From Pelomonas aquatica (GTDB lineage Bacteria > Pseudomonadota > Gammaproteobacteria > Burkholderiales > Burkholderiaceae_C), in the NCBI RefSeq assembly GCF_026712205.1, contig NZ_JAPPUW010000001.1, positions 1 through 64,000 of the forward strand: a stretch of DNA of 64,000 nucleotides, read 5' to 3'. Under the pieces are notes generated by a model. The model was not told the DNA's origin, searched no databases, and saw nothing but the letters and a program-made list of their open reading frames with translations. Positions 27,378 through 34,954 of the stretch are shown here, one piece after another; within the stretch, counting starts at the first letter, position 1, and the number at the start of each line of letters is the position of its first letter. The position numbers and the translations under genes were made by a program.

Positions 27378-28598
27378 ATGCACCGTCTCTTCGCCGCCCT
27401 CTGCCTCTCGCTGCCGTTGTCCGCGGCGCAGGCCGCCCTGCCCGTGCAACTCGGCCCGCGCCCCTTCTTCCTCGTCGAGGACATGGCCGACGGGCCGCTG
27501 AAGCAGAAGCTGCAGGCCTGCGCCGCCACGCGCACCGAGTACAAGCCCACGCTGTTCTCCATCGGCCACCGCGGTGCGGCGCTGCAGTTCCCCGAGCACA
27601 GCAAGGAGAGCTATGAGGCCGCCGCGCGCATGGGTGCCGGCATCGTCGAGTGCGACGTGACCTTCACCAAGGACAAGGAGCTGGTCTGCCGCCACGCGCA
27701 GAACGACCTGCACACGACGACCAACATCCTCGCCACGCCGCTGGCGGCCAAGTGCATCAAGCCCTTCACGGCCGCCGAGTTCGACGCCGAGGGCAAGCTC
27801 GTCAAGCCCGCCGCGGCCGAATGCCGAACCAGCGAGCTGACGGTGGCCGAGTTCAAGAGCCTGAAGGCCAAGATGGACGCCTTCAACCCGCGCGCCCGCA
27901 CCGTGGCCGAGTACATGGCCGCCACGCCCGCCTGGCGCACCGACCTCTACGCCGGCCCCGGCACGCTGATGACGCTGGACGAGGCCATCGCCCTCTACAA
28001 AAAGCTGGGCGTGAAGATGACGCCCGAGCTGAAGGCGCCCAGCGTGGCCATGCCCTTCGACGGCTTCAGCCAGGCCGACTACGCGCAGAAGATGATCGAC
28101 GCGCACAAGGCCGCCGGCGTGCCGCCGGGCGACGTCTACGCGCAGACCTTCTTCAAGGCCGACGTCCTCTACTGGGTGGCTCACGAGCCCGAGTTCGCGA
28201 AGCAGGCCGTCTTCCTCGATGCCGCCGAGAAGCCGGCCGACCTGCCGACGGCCGAGCAGCTCAAGCAGTACCGCGCCGAGGGCGTGCGCATCGTCGCGCC
28301 GCCGCTGTTTGCGCTGCTGGCGCTGGACGCGAACGGCCAGCTCGTGCCCTCGGACTATGCGCGCAACGCCAAGGCCGCGGGGCTGGACATCATTTCGTGG
28401 TCGCTGGAGCGCTCGGGGCCGCTGGTGGGCCCGGGCAACAAAGGCTTCTACTACCAAGGCGTCGGCCACACGCTGACGCGCGATGGCGACCTCTACCGCG
28501 TGCTGGACGTGCTGGGCCGCGACATCGGCATCCGCGGCCTGTTCTCGGACTGGCCGGCCACGGTCAGCTTCTATGCGAACTGCATGGGCTTGAAGTAG
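27378..28598 (+). CDS. Glycerophosphodiester phosphodiesterase (GlpQ-like), secreted
   Basis: A 406-residue exported enzyme: signal peptide (cleavage after AQA, about residue 19) and a GDPD TIM-barrel with catalytic blocks [19 protein letters not shown] (His and Glu) and [23 protein letters not shown] (Glu, Asp, second His). It releases glycerol-3-phosphate from glycerophosphodiesters. It follows the ABC genes by 56 bases with its own GGAG site and is probably in the same regulon. Its product would suit a GlpR-like DeoR regulator as inducer (inference). Confidence 0.92.
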   Translation: MHRLFAALCLSLPLSAAQAALPVQLGPRPFFLVEDMADGPLKQKLQACAATRTEYKPTLFSIGHRGAALQFPEHSKESYEAAARMGAGIVECDVTFTKDKELVCRHAQNDLHTTTNILATPLAAKCIKPFTAAEFDAEGKLVKPAAAECRTSELTVAEFKSLKAKMDAFNPRARTVAEYMAATPAWRTDLYAGPGTLMTLDEAIALYKKLGVKMTPELKAPSVAMPFDGFSQADYAQKMIDAHKAAGVPPGDVYAQTFFKADVLYWVAHEPEFAKQAVFLDAAEKPADLPTAEQLKQYRAEGVRIVAPPLFALLALDANGQLVPSDYARNAKAAGLDIISWSLERSGPLVGPGNKGFYYQGVGHTLTRDGDLYRVLDVLGRDIGIRGLFSDWPATVSFYANCMGLK

Positions 28599-28617
28599 GC
28601 CGCGGCCCGAGGCCGGC

Positions 28618-29190
28618 TCAGCGCCCCGTGCGCCACGGCAGCATGGCCGCCAGCACGCCGTCCCGGCGCGCGAAGTGGTGGTAGAGCGCGCCGGCCGCAT
28701 GCAGGCCGGCCAGCCACATCAGCGCGTCGCCGAGCCAGCCGTGCACATCGCCCCAGTCCGCCGCCTCGCCCAGCGGCGAGCCCGCGATCCAGGGCAGCTG
28801 CTCCACCCGCACGCCGCCCAGCAGGGTCAGCGGGTGGCTCTCGCTGCCCAGGGCCAGCAGGGCCGTCAGCGGCAGGGCCAGCAGCAGCGCCCACAGCGCG
28901 CCATGCACCAGCAGGGCCAACACCCGCATCCCCGCCGGCATGTCGAAATGCGGCTTGCCCGGGCGCAGCGCCACCCACAGCAGGCGCAGCAGCGTCAGCG
29001 CGAACACCAGCAGGCCCAGGGACTCGTGCCAGACGATGTCCAGCCGCGTGCCGGGGTCGACGCCCTCGTGCATCAGCCGCCCGAAGCCGTCCGGACCCAG
29101 CATGAAGGCGGCCGTCGCGGCAATCGCCGTCAGCCAGTGGAGGGCGCGGCTGATGGGGTCGTAGCGGAGGGAGGACGTCGGTTGGGCCAT
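28618..29190 (-). CDS. Cytochrome b561
   Basis: A 190-residue di-haem membrane cytochrome of the YceJ/CybB type with four helices. Haem-ligand His candidates: SRALHWLTA, IVWHESLGL, DVHGWLGDALMWLAGLHAAGALYHHF. Start taken at 29190 (MAQPTSSLRYDPISRALHW), the family N-terminus. It passes electrons between quinol and periplasmic acceptors, or superoxide to quinone. It converges on the GlpQ-like gene and is divergent from the Anbu gene. Confidence 0.9.
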   Translation of the reverse strand: MAQPTSSLRYDPISRALHWLTAIAATAAFMLGPDGFGRLMHEGVDPGTRLDIVWHESLGLLVFALTLLRLLWVALRPGKPHFDMPAGMRVLALLVHGALWALLLALPLTALLALGSESHPLTLLGGVRVEQLPWIAGSPLGEAADWGDVHGWLGDALMWLAGLHAAGALYHHFARRDGVLAAMLPWRTGR

Positions 29191-29311
29191 GGCGCGGGCA
29201 TGAGTTTGAGGCGATTGTGGCGGCTGCCCGGCGCACCGCCATCGGGGCGGGCCTGGGCGGCCCGGGCGCCGGTCACGATAATCGTTGCAGCATGTCAGCC
29301 TCGACCTCCCC

Positions 29312-30055
29312 ATGACCTATTGCGTCGCGATGCGCCTGCGCTCGGGCCTGCTGTTCGCCTCCGACACCCGCACCAATGCGGGCGTCGACCACATCGCGAG
29401 CTTTCGCAAGATGTACCAGTTCCAGATCCCGCACCAGCGCGAGATCGTCGTCCTGGCGGCCGGCAACCTGGCGACGACGCAGTCCGTGCTGTCGCTGCTG
29501 AATGCGCGCCTGAGCGGCGACGGCGAGCATCTGCTCAACGTGCCCAGCCTCTACGACGGCGCCGTGCTGCTGGGCCGCACGCTGAAGGAGGTCGTCGCGC
29601 GCGACGCCGGCGGCGGCATGCAGGGCCAGGGCGTGGACTTCGGCGCCAACTTCCTGCTCGGCGGCCAGATCAAGGGCGAGGGCCCGCGGCTCTTCCACGT
29701 CTACCCGCAGGGCAATTTCATCGAGGCCACCGAGGACACGCCCTATTTCCAGATCGGCGAGAGCAAGTACGGCAAGCCCATCATCGACCGCGTCATCAGC
29801 TACGAGACGACGCCGCTGGACGAGGCGGCCAAGTGCACGCTGGTGAGCTTCGACTCGACCATCCGCTCCAACCTGTCGGTGGGCCTGCCCATCGACATGC
29901 TGATGCTGCGCGCCAACCGGTTCGAGCAGGCCATGAAGCCGCCGCACCGCATCGGCCGCGACGACCCCTATTTCCTGTCGCTGCGCGACGGCTGGAGCAA
30001 GGGGCTGCGCGAGGTCTTCGACGAGCTGCCCAACGAACCCTGGTTCGACAGCTGA
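29312..30055 (+). CDS. Anbu-type proteasome-related peptidase
   Basis: A 247-residue Ntn-hydrolase related to HslV and 20S beta subunits. It starts MTYCVAMRLRSGLLFASDTRTNAGVD: the Thr at residue 2 becomes the N-terminal nucleophile after Met removal, and SDTRTNAG and KMYQF are Anbu hallmarks. The glycine-rich AAGNLATTQSVL block is present. Anbu genes usually sit with a transglutaminase-like gene, an alpha-E (DUF403) gene and an ATP-grasp gene; none is here. The start is set at 29312 because the extra nine upstream residues would bury the nucleophile. Confidence 0.88.
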   Translation: MTYCVAMRLRSGLLFASDTRTNAGVDHIASFRKMYQFQIPHQREIVVLAAGNLATTQSVLSLLNARLSGDGEHLLNVPSLYDGAVLLGRTLKEVVARDAGGGMQGQGVDFGANFLLGGQIKGEGPRLFHVYPQGNFIEATEDTPYFQIGESKYGKPIIDRVISYETTPLDEAAKCTLVSFDSTIRSNLSVGLPIDMLMLRANRFEQAMKPPHRIGRDDPYFLSLRDGWSKGLREVFDELPNEPWFDS

Positions 30056-30057
30056 CC

Positions 30058-30822
30058 ATGCCCTGGCGCCACCTCCTGACCGCCTGCGCCCTCGGGGCGG
30101 CGCTGTCCTGCGCGGCCCAGGACATCACGGTGCTGCGCACGGTGGCCCAGTCCGGCAACCTGCCCAAGTTCAACGTCGGCGACGCCCACAGGCCGGGCTT
30201 CTGCGTGGAGATGCTGCACGCCATCGAGGCCACCGACAGCGCGCTGCGCTTCGAGGGCCTGGAGCAGGCCCTGCCCCTCAAGCGCATCGCGGGCCTGCTG
30301 GAAAGCGGGCGGGTCGATGTCTTCTGCGGCCTGGCGCGCACGCCGGCCCGCGAGGCGAAGATCAGCTTCCTGCCGCACATCGTCTATGTCACCCGGCACA
30401 AGCTGGCCGTGCGGGCCGACGACCCCTTGCGCATCCACAAGCTGGAAGACCTGCGCCGGCTGTCGCCCGACGAGCCGGTCATGGTCAACCGCAGCAGTGC
30501 CTATGAGCAGATCCTGCTGGATGTCGGCCGCATCCCGCTCGACGCCAGCCTGTCCGACCCGATCACCAGCCTTCGCAAGCTGGTCAACCACCGCGGCCGG
30601 GCCTACTACTTCAGCGACATGGAGCTGAACTACTACATCCAGCGCGACCAGCTCCAGGACAAGGTCAGGCTGCTGCCCCAGGTCTTCCACGAGGACCGCC
30701 CGCTGTTCGCCTACCGCCAGGACCTGCCGCAAGCCGCCGTCGAGCGGCTGCGCGGCGCCCTCGACAGGCTGCAGGCGGACGGCAGCCTCCACCGCATCGC
30801 CGCCCGCTACGGCGCGCGCTGA
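30058..30822 (+). CDS. Periplasmic solute-binding-like protein (SBP_bac_3 type)
   Basis: A 254-residue protein with a signal peptide (cleavage after CAA, about residue 20) and a family 3 solute-binding fold: FCVEMLHAIEA, GRVDVFCGLARTPAREAKISFLPHIVY, and a C-terminal LRGALDRLQADGSLHRIAARYG. No transporter genes are nearby, so it may be a stand-alone sensor or orphan binding protein of the amino-acid class. It begins 2 bases after the Anbu stop, so the two are probably one transcript. Confidence 0.8.
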   Translation: MPWRHLLTACALGAALSCAAQDITVLRTVAQSGNLPKFNVGDAHRPGFCVEMLHAIEATDSALRFEGLEQALPLKRIAGLLESGRVDVFCGLARTPAREAKISFLPHIVYVTRHKLAVRADDPLRIHKLEDLRRLSPDEPVMVNRSSAYEQILLDVGRIPLDASLSDPITSLRKLVNHRGRAYYFSDMELNYYIQRDQLQDKVRLLPQVFHEDRPLFAYRQDLPQAAVERLRGALDRLQADGSLHRIAARYGAR

Positions 30823-30843
30823 GCCGGCCGGCTCTACGGGTTT

Positions 30844-30928
30844 GCAATCAAAGCGATAACAAGGCGCGAAGCCGCAGACAGTGCTCTGGCACGGCAAGGC
30901 GAAGCAACGCGGTTAGCGCTTTGATTGC
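30844..30928 (+). repeat. Structured repeat, copy 3 (variable stems, conserved internal loop)
   Basis: Outer stem: 30844-30855 (GCAATCAAAGCG) pairs perfectly with 30917-30928, plus 4 more pairs after one mismatch. Then the conserved strand CAAGGCGCGA, an inner hairpin (GCCG-CAGA / TCTG-GCA-CGGC, 30871-30895), and the conserved strand GCGAAGCAACGCGG. The same two conserved strands occur in the pair at 32585-32786 with entirely different stem sequences. Located between convergent genes. Confidence 0.8.
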
Positions 30929-30937
30929 GAAGCCGTA

Positions 30938-31810
30938 TCACACCGGCCCGAGCACCCGCATCGAGTAGTCCACCGCGCGCACGTCCTTGGTCAGCCGGCC
31001 GACGGAGATGCGGTCCACGCCGGTCGCGGCGATCCAGCGCAGCTGCTCCAGCGCGACGCCGCCCGACACCTCCAGCAATGCCCGAGCCGAATACGCGGCG
31101 TTCACCGCCACGGCCTCGCGCATCATGGCCTCGCTGAAGTTGTCCAGCAGCACGCTGACCGCGCCGGCGGCGAGCGCCTCGTGCAGTTGGGCGATGGTCT
31201 CGACCTCGATCTGGATATCCACGCCCGCGTTCAGCGCCCGGGCCGCGCGCAGCGCCTGGCCCACGCCGCCGGCCGCGGCGATGTGGTTTTCCTTGATGAG
31301 GATGCCGTCATAGAGCGCCAGCCGCTGGTTCTGCCCGCCGCCCACGCGCACCGCGTACTTCTGCGCCAGGCGCAGGCCGGGGAGGGTCTTGCGCGTGTCG
31401 AGGATGGCGCAGCCTTTCGGGTTCGGGCTCGCGCCGGCCACTGCGTCGACGTGGGCGCGCGTGAGCGTCGCCGTGCCGGACAGCAGCTGCAGGAAGTTCA
31501 GCGCCGGCCGCTCGGCGCTCAGCAGCGCGCGGCCGTCGGCCTCGATGCGGCAGACGATGCCGTCGGCCGCCATCGCGGCGCCTTCGTCGTAGAGCCAGTC
31601 GATGCGGCTCGTCGCGTCCAGCGCGGCGAACACGCCGTCGAACCAGTCGCGCCCGCACAGCACGGCCTGCTCGCGCACCCGCACCTGGGCGGCCACGCGC
31701 CGGCCCGCGGGCACGAGCTGTGCGGTCCAGTCGCAGCCGCCGATGTCCTCGGCCAGGGCCTCGCGGATGTTGCGGGCGCGGGCCTGCGCCAGGCTTTCCT
31801 GCGCGACCAT
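30938..31810 (-). CDS. nadC: Nicotinate-nucleotide pyrophosphorylase (carboxylating)
   Basis: A 290-residue quinolinate phosphoribosyltransferase making nicotinate mononucleotide in NAD synthesis. Family blocks: ALAEDIGGCDWTA, LNFLQLLSGTATLTRAHVDAV, ILDTRKTLPGLRLAQKYAVRVGG, GILIKENHI, IEVETIAQLHEAL, LLDNFS and LEVSGGV. The start codon overlaps the stop of the FAH-family gene by one base (TGATG), so the two are co-translated, though no shared pathway is obvious. Confidence 0.95.
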   Translation of the reverse strand: MVAQESLAQARARNIREALAEDIGGCDWTAQLVPAGRRVAAQVRVREQAVLCGRDWFDGVFAALDATSRIDWLYDEGAAMAADGIVCRIEADGRALLSAERPALNFLQLLSGTATLTRAHVDAVAGASPNPKGCAILDTRKTLPGLRLAQKYAVRVGGGQNQRLALYDGILIKENHIAAAGGVGQALRAARALNAGVDIQIEVETIAQLHEALAAGAVSVLLDNFSEAMMREAVAVNAAYSARALLEVSGGVALEQLRWIAATGVDRISVGRLTKDVRAVDYSMRVLGPV

Positions 31811-32508
31811 CACTCGGGCTCCCCCACGGTCAGCGTGATCTCGCCCAGGCCCTCGATGCGGCCCGTCACCACGTCGCCCGGCACGACGGCGCCCACGCCG
31901 GCCGGCGTGCCCGTGTAGATCAGGTCGCCCGGGTGCAGGCGGTAGAGGTGGGACAGGTTGGACACGATCTCGGCCTGGTGCCAGATCATGTCGGCCAGGT
32001 CGCCGTGCTGCTTCTGCACGCCGTTCACGGCCAGCGTGATCGCGCCCTTGTCGAGGCGGCCGATGTCGGACACGCGCACGATCTCGCCGAGGATGGCCGA
32101 CTGGTCGAAGCCCTTGGCCGTGTCCCAGGGCCGGCCGGCGGCCTTGGCCTCGGCCTGCAGGTCGCGGCGCGTCATGTCCAGGCCCGCGGCATAGCCCCAG
32201 ATCGCGGCCACCGCGGCCTCGGGCGTGAGCTTGAACACCGGTGCGCCGATGGCCAGCACCAGCTCCATCTCGTAGTGGTAGTTGCGGGTCTCGGTCGGGT
32301 AGGGCACGGTGCTGCCCGAGGGCGTCATCGCGGTCGCCGGTTTCGTGAAGTAAAACGGCGGCTCGCGCGTCGGGTCTGAGCCCATCTCGCGGGCATGATC
32401 GGCATAGTTGCGGCCGACGCAGAAGATGCGGCGGACCGCGTAGCGGGCGCCCGTGCCGCGCACGGCGGCGCTGGGAATCTCGGCCGGAGGAAAGACGAAA
32501 TTGCTCAT
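31810..32508 (-). CDS. FAH-family acylpyruvate hydrolase
   Basis: A 232-residue fumarylacetoacetate-hydrolase-fold protein (fumarylpyruvate/acylpyruvate hydrolase class). Metal-binding motifs: FCVGRNYADHAREMG, then YHYEMELVLAIG (the ExE metal site), YAAGLDMTRRDLQ, KGFDQSAILG and DLIYTGTPAGVG. Start taken at 32508 (MSNFVFPPAE), the family N-terminus; the open frame further upstream runs through repeats. Substrate could be an acylpyruvate, oxaloacetate (decarboxylation) or fumarylpyruvate. Its upstream region is occupied by the inverted-repeat complex at 32554-32817. Confidence 0.9.
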   Translation of the reverse strand: MSNFVFPPAEIPSAAVRGTGARYAVRRIFCVGRNYADHAREMGSDPTREPPFYFTKPATAMTPSGSTVPYPTETRNYHYEMELVLAIGAPVFKLTPEAAVAAIWGYAAGLDMTRRDLQAEAKAAGRPWDTAKGFDQSAILGEIVRVSDIGRLDKGAITLAVNGVQKQHGDLADMIWHQAEIVSNLSHLYRLHPGDLIYTGTPAGVGAVVPGDVVTGRIEGLGEITLTVGEPE

Positions 32509-32553
32509 GGCATGGCATCGACGATGGGGGATCAGCGTGCAGCATACTGGGCG

Positions 32554-32817
32554 AGGAGTCTGTGTGACTGAGCGTGGCGCCCGCGCCGGGGCGATTTGCG
32601 GGGCCAGGCAAGGCGCCGGCGAGGCGTGGGTCGGGACCCACAACGAGCCGGCAACGCCGCATGGCCCCGCAAATCGCCCCGGCCCTTCGGGTTGGGCCTG
32701 GCTGGGGCGCATGCCGCGTTGCTCGTCGTTGCGGGCACGAGCCCGCGGCCTCCTCGCGCCTTGCCTGCGCCCCAGCCAGGCCCAACGCGGGCACCACGCT
32801 CAGTCACACAGACTCCT
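32554..32817. repeat. Nested inverted-repeat complex with two structured-repeat copies
   Basis: An outer 32-bp inverted repeat (32554-32585 and 32786-32817, one mismatch) encloses two palindromic elements. Copy 1 (32585-32683, read +) has a perfect 22-bp outer stem and inner hairpin GTGGGT / ACCCAC. Copy 2 (32691-32786, read -) has a perfect 21-bp outer stem of unrelated sequence and inner hairpin GCGGGC / GCCCGC. Both share the conserved strands CAAGGCGC and GCAACGCNGCATG between the stems. The region lies between the divergent FAH and rlpA genes and runs into the rlpA frame. Confidence 0.85.
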
Positions 32818-33685
32818 GCTGCTGCTCACGCTGGCGCTCCTGACCGGCTGCGCGACACGCCCGGTCGCGCCCACCGCTCCCGCCGGCCGTGACGGCGGGC
32901 CGGCCAGCCCGCCGGCCGAGCTGCACAAGGTGCCCGACGCCGAGCCGCGCGTCGAGCCCATCCGCAACGGCGGCCCGAACAAGCCCTACGAGGTGGCCGG
33001 CGAGCGCTACGAGCCCATCACGACGGACGCGCCCTATGCCGAGCGCGGCCTGGCCTCCTGGTACGGCAACAAGTTCCACGGCCGGCCGACGTCCAGCGGC
33101 GAGGTCTACAACATGTATGCGATGACGGCGGCGCATGCGACGCTGCCCATCCCGAGCTATGCGCGCGTGCGCAACCCGGCCAACGGCCGCGAGGTCATCG
33201 TCCGCATCAACGACCGCGGCCCCTTCCACAAGGGCCGCATCATCGACCTGAGCTACACGGCCGCGCTCAAGCTCGGCCTGCTGCACGGCGTGGCGCCGGT
33301 GGAGGTCAGGCGCCTCACCTATGCCGAGATCCGCGCCGGCGCCTGGCAGAAGCCCGCCAACGAGCCACCGCCCGTCTTCGTGCCCGATGCGCCGCCCGGC
33401 TCGCCGCAGCGCGAGACGACGGCCACCGCGACCGCCGCCACGACGGGATCGGGCTACTGGCTGCAGTTCGGCGCCTTCGGCAGGCTCGACGCCGCCGAGG
33501 CGCTGCGCGAGCGCGTCGCCCAGGCCGACCTCGGCCTGCTGCCGCTGCTGACCATCGTGCGCGAGGCCGGCCTGAACCGGCTGCGCGCCGGCCCCTTCCC
33601 GAACGCCGACGAGGCGCGTGCCCAGGCCGACAAGTTGCGCACCGAGAACGGGCTGGAGTCCAGCCTCGTCGAGCCGCGCCGGTGA
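32711..33685 (+). CDS. rlpA: RlpA-type septal lipoprotein (DPBB plus SPOR)
   Basis: RlpA family: a hydrophobic lipoprotein signal (LLLLLTLALLTGC), a double-psi beta-barrel (GLASWYGNKFHGRPTSSGEVYNMYAMTAAH region to INDRGPFHKGRIIDLS) and a C-terminal SPOR domain (YWLQFGAFGRLDAAEAL), which binds denuded glycan at the septum. The start is uncertain. The only ATG near enough, at 32711, lies inside the repeat complex and would put about 35 odd residues before the signal peptide; no ATG or GTG lies closer. In Pseudomonas aeruginosa RlpA the GE-x-x-D motif Asp is catalytic; here that position reads Asn (GEVYN). Confidence 0.85.
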   Translation: MPRCSSLRARARGLLAPCLRPSQAQRGHHAQSHRLLLLLTLALLTGCATRPVAPTAPAGRDGGPASPPAELHKVPDAEPRVEPIRNGGPNKPYEVAGERYEPITTDAPYAERGLASWYGNKFHGRPTSSGEVYNMYAMTAAHATLPIPSYARVRNPANGREVIVRINDRGPFHKGRIIDLSYTAALKLGLLHGVAPVEVRRLTYAEIRAGAWQKPANEPPPVFVPDAPPGSPQRETTATATAATTGSGYWLQFGAFGRLDAAEALRERVAQADLGLLPLLTIVREAGLNRLRAGPFPNADEARAQADKLRTENGLESSLVEPRR

Positions 33686-33757
33686 TCAATACCCGGGCCG
33701 GCCGGGCCGGCGCCGAGCCGTTGTCGGAGAAGATGTGCGGCTCAGCCACCGCAGCGC

Positions 33758-34954
33758 ATGGAATTCCTCGACGTCCCGACCGTCCTCCAGGTCAGCGCCC
33801 TCTTCAACCTGATGGCGGCCCTGGCCTGGCTGCTGCTCGCCCAGCTGTTCCGCATGGCGCCGCGCGCCAGCCGGCTGATGGCGGCGATGCATCTGGTGCG
33901 CATCGCGTCGCAGGGCTGCGGCGACTGCATGGCCGGCTGGCCCGCGCTTGCGCAACGCGCCGTCCCCGAGTTCGGCCTGCTGGCCTGCGCGGTGCTGCTG
34001 CTGCTGGCGCTGCGGCGCATGCTGCGCAGCCGCCGGCGCCCGCACGACGTCGCCTGGCTGGGCGGCCTGGGCGCGCTGGCGATTGCGGCCGGCCTGGCCA
34101 GCGGCGACGGCCTGGCGCCGCAGCTCGCCGGCACGGCCAGTGCGACGCTGCTGGCGGCCCTGGCCGTGCGCGAGGTCGGGCGCGGCGCCGGCGCGCGCCT
34201 GTCGCCCGTCGCCGCCGCGCTCGCGACCCTGCCCTTCGCCGCGCTGGCCGGCCTGGGCCTGGCCCATGCCGCCGAGCTGCTGCTCGTGCCCGGCTGGAGC
34301 GGCCGCGTCCCCGGCGGCGCGCCGCCCTCGCCGGCGCGCGCCGTGCTCTGGTTCGTCATCACGGCCAGCATCACGCTCAGCCTCATCGCGCTGATGATCT
34401 GGCGCCTCGTCACCCGCATCCAGCACCTCACCTATCGCGACCCGCTCACCGGCGCGCTGAACCGCCGCGCCTTCGAGCAGGCGCTGGCCGAGGCCCAGGC
34501 CCAGCTGCAGCGCGGCCACGGCTTCGCGGTCGCGATGATCGACATCGACCACTTCAAGCGCATCAACGACGAGCACGGCCACCCGGCCGGTGACGCCGCG
34601 CTGCGGCACTGCCTGCGCATCTGGCAGGCCGGCCTGCGCGAGGTGGACTGCCTCGGGCGCATCGGCGGCGAGGAGTTCTGCGCGCTGCTGCCGCTCGCCG
34701 ACCCGGCCGACCTGAACAGCGCTGCCGCCGTGGTCGAGCGTCTGCGCGCCAGCCTCGCCGCCCAGCCACTGCAATGGAAGGACATGGAGCTGCAACTGAC
34801 CGCCAGCTTCGGCGTGGCCCTGCCCGCCACCGACGACCCGGCCGGCGACGTGGCCCTGGCGCGCGCGGACGCCGAGCTCTACCGCGCCAAGGCCGAGGGC
34901 CGCAACCGCGTCTGCGTCGCGCAGCCGCTGTTGTCGGAAGCGGCGCCGACATGA
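33758..34954 (+). CDS. Membrane diguanylate cyclase 2
   Basis: A 398-residue protein with about six or seven N-terminal membrane helices (to residue 220) and a C-terminal GGDEF domain. The active site is GGEEF at about residue 303 and the inhibitory site is intact (REVD, five residues before it). It should make c-di-GMP from two GTP. It overlaps the next diguanylate cyclase gene by 4 bases (ATGA), and the two share layout and C-terminal sequence, pointing to a tandem duplication with strong divergence of the membrane part. Confidence 0.9.
   Translation: MEFLDVPTVLQVSALFNLMAALAWLLLAQLFRMAPRASRLMAAMHLVRIASQGCGDCMAGWPALAQRAVPEFGLLACAVLLLLALRRMLRSRRRPHDVAWLGGLGALAIAAGLASGDGLAPQLAGTASATLLAALAVREVGRGAGARLSPVAAALATLPFAALAGLGLAHAAELLLVPGWSGRVPGGAPPSPARAVLWFVITASITLSLIALMIWRLVTRIQHLTYRDPLTGALNRRAFEQALAEAQAQLQRGHGFAVAMIDIDHFKRINDEHGHPAGDAALRHCLRIWQAGLREVDCLGRIGGEEFCALLPLADPADLNSAAAVVERLRASLAAQPLQWKDMELQLTASFGVALPATDDPAGDVALARADAELYRAKAEGRNRVCVAQPLLSEAAPT

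Noticed and set aside
32691-32786. Integron attC-like ends (GTTGGGC ... GCCCAAC) on repeat copy 2
   Set aside because: The order of the core sites is reversed relative to attC, the other copies lack them, and there is no integrase or cassette array.
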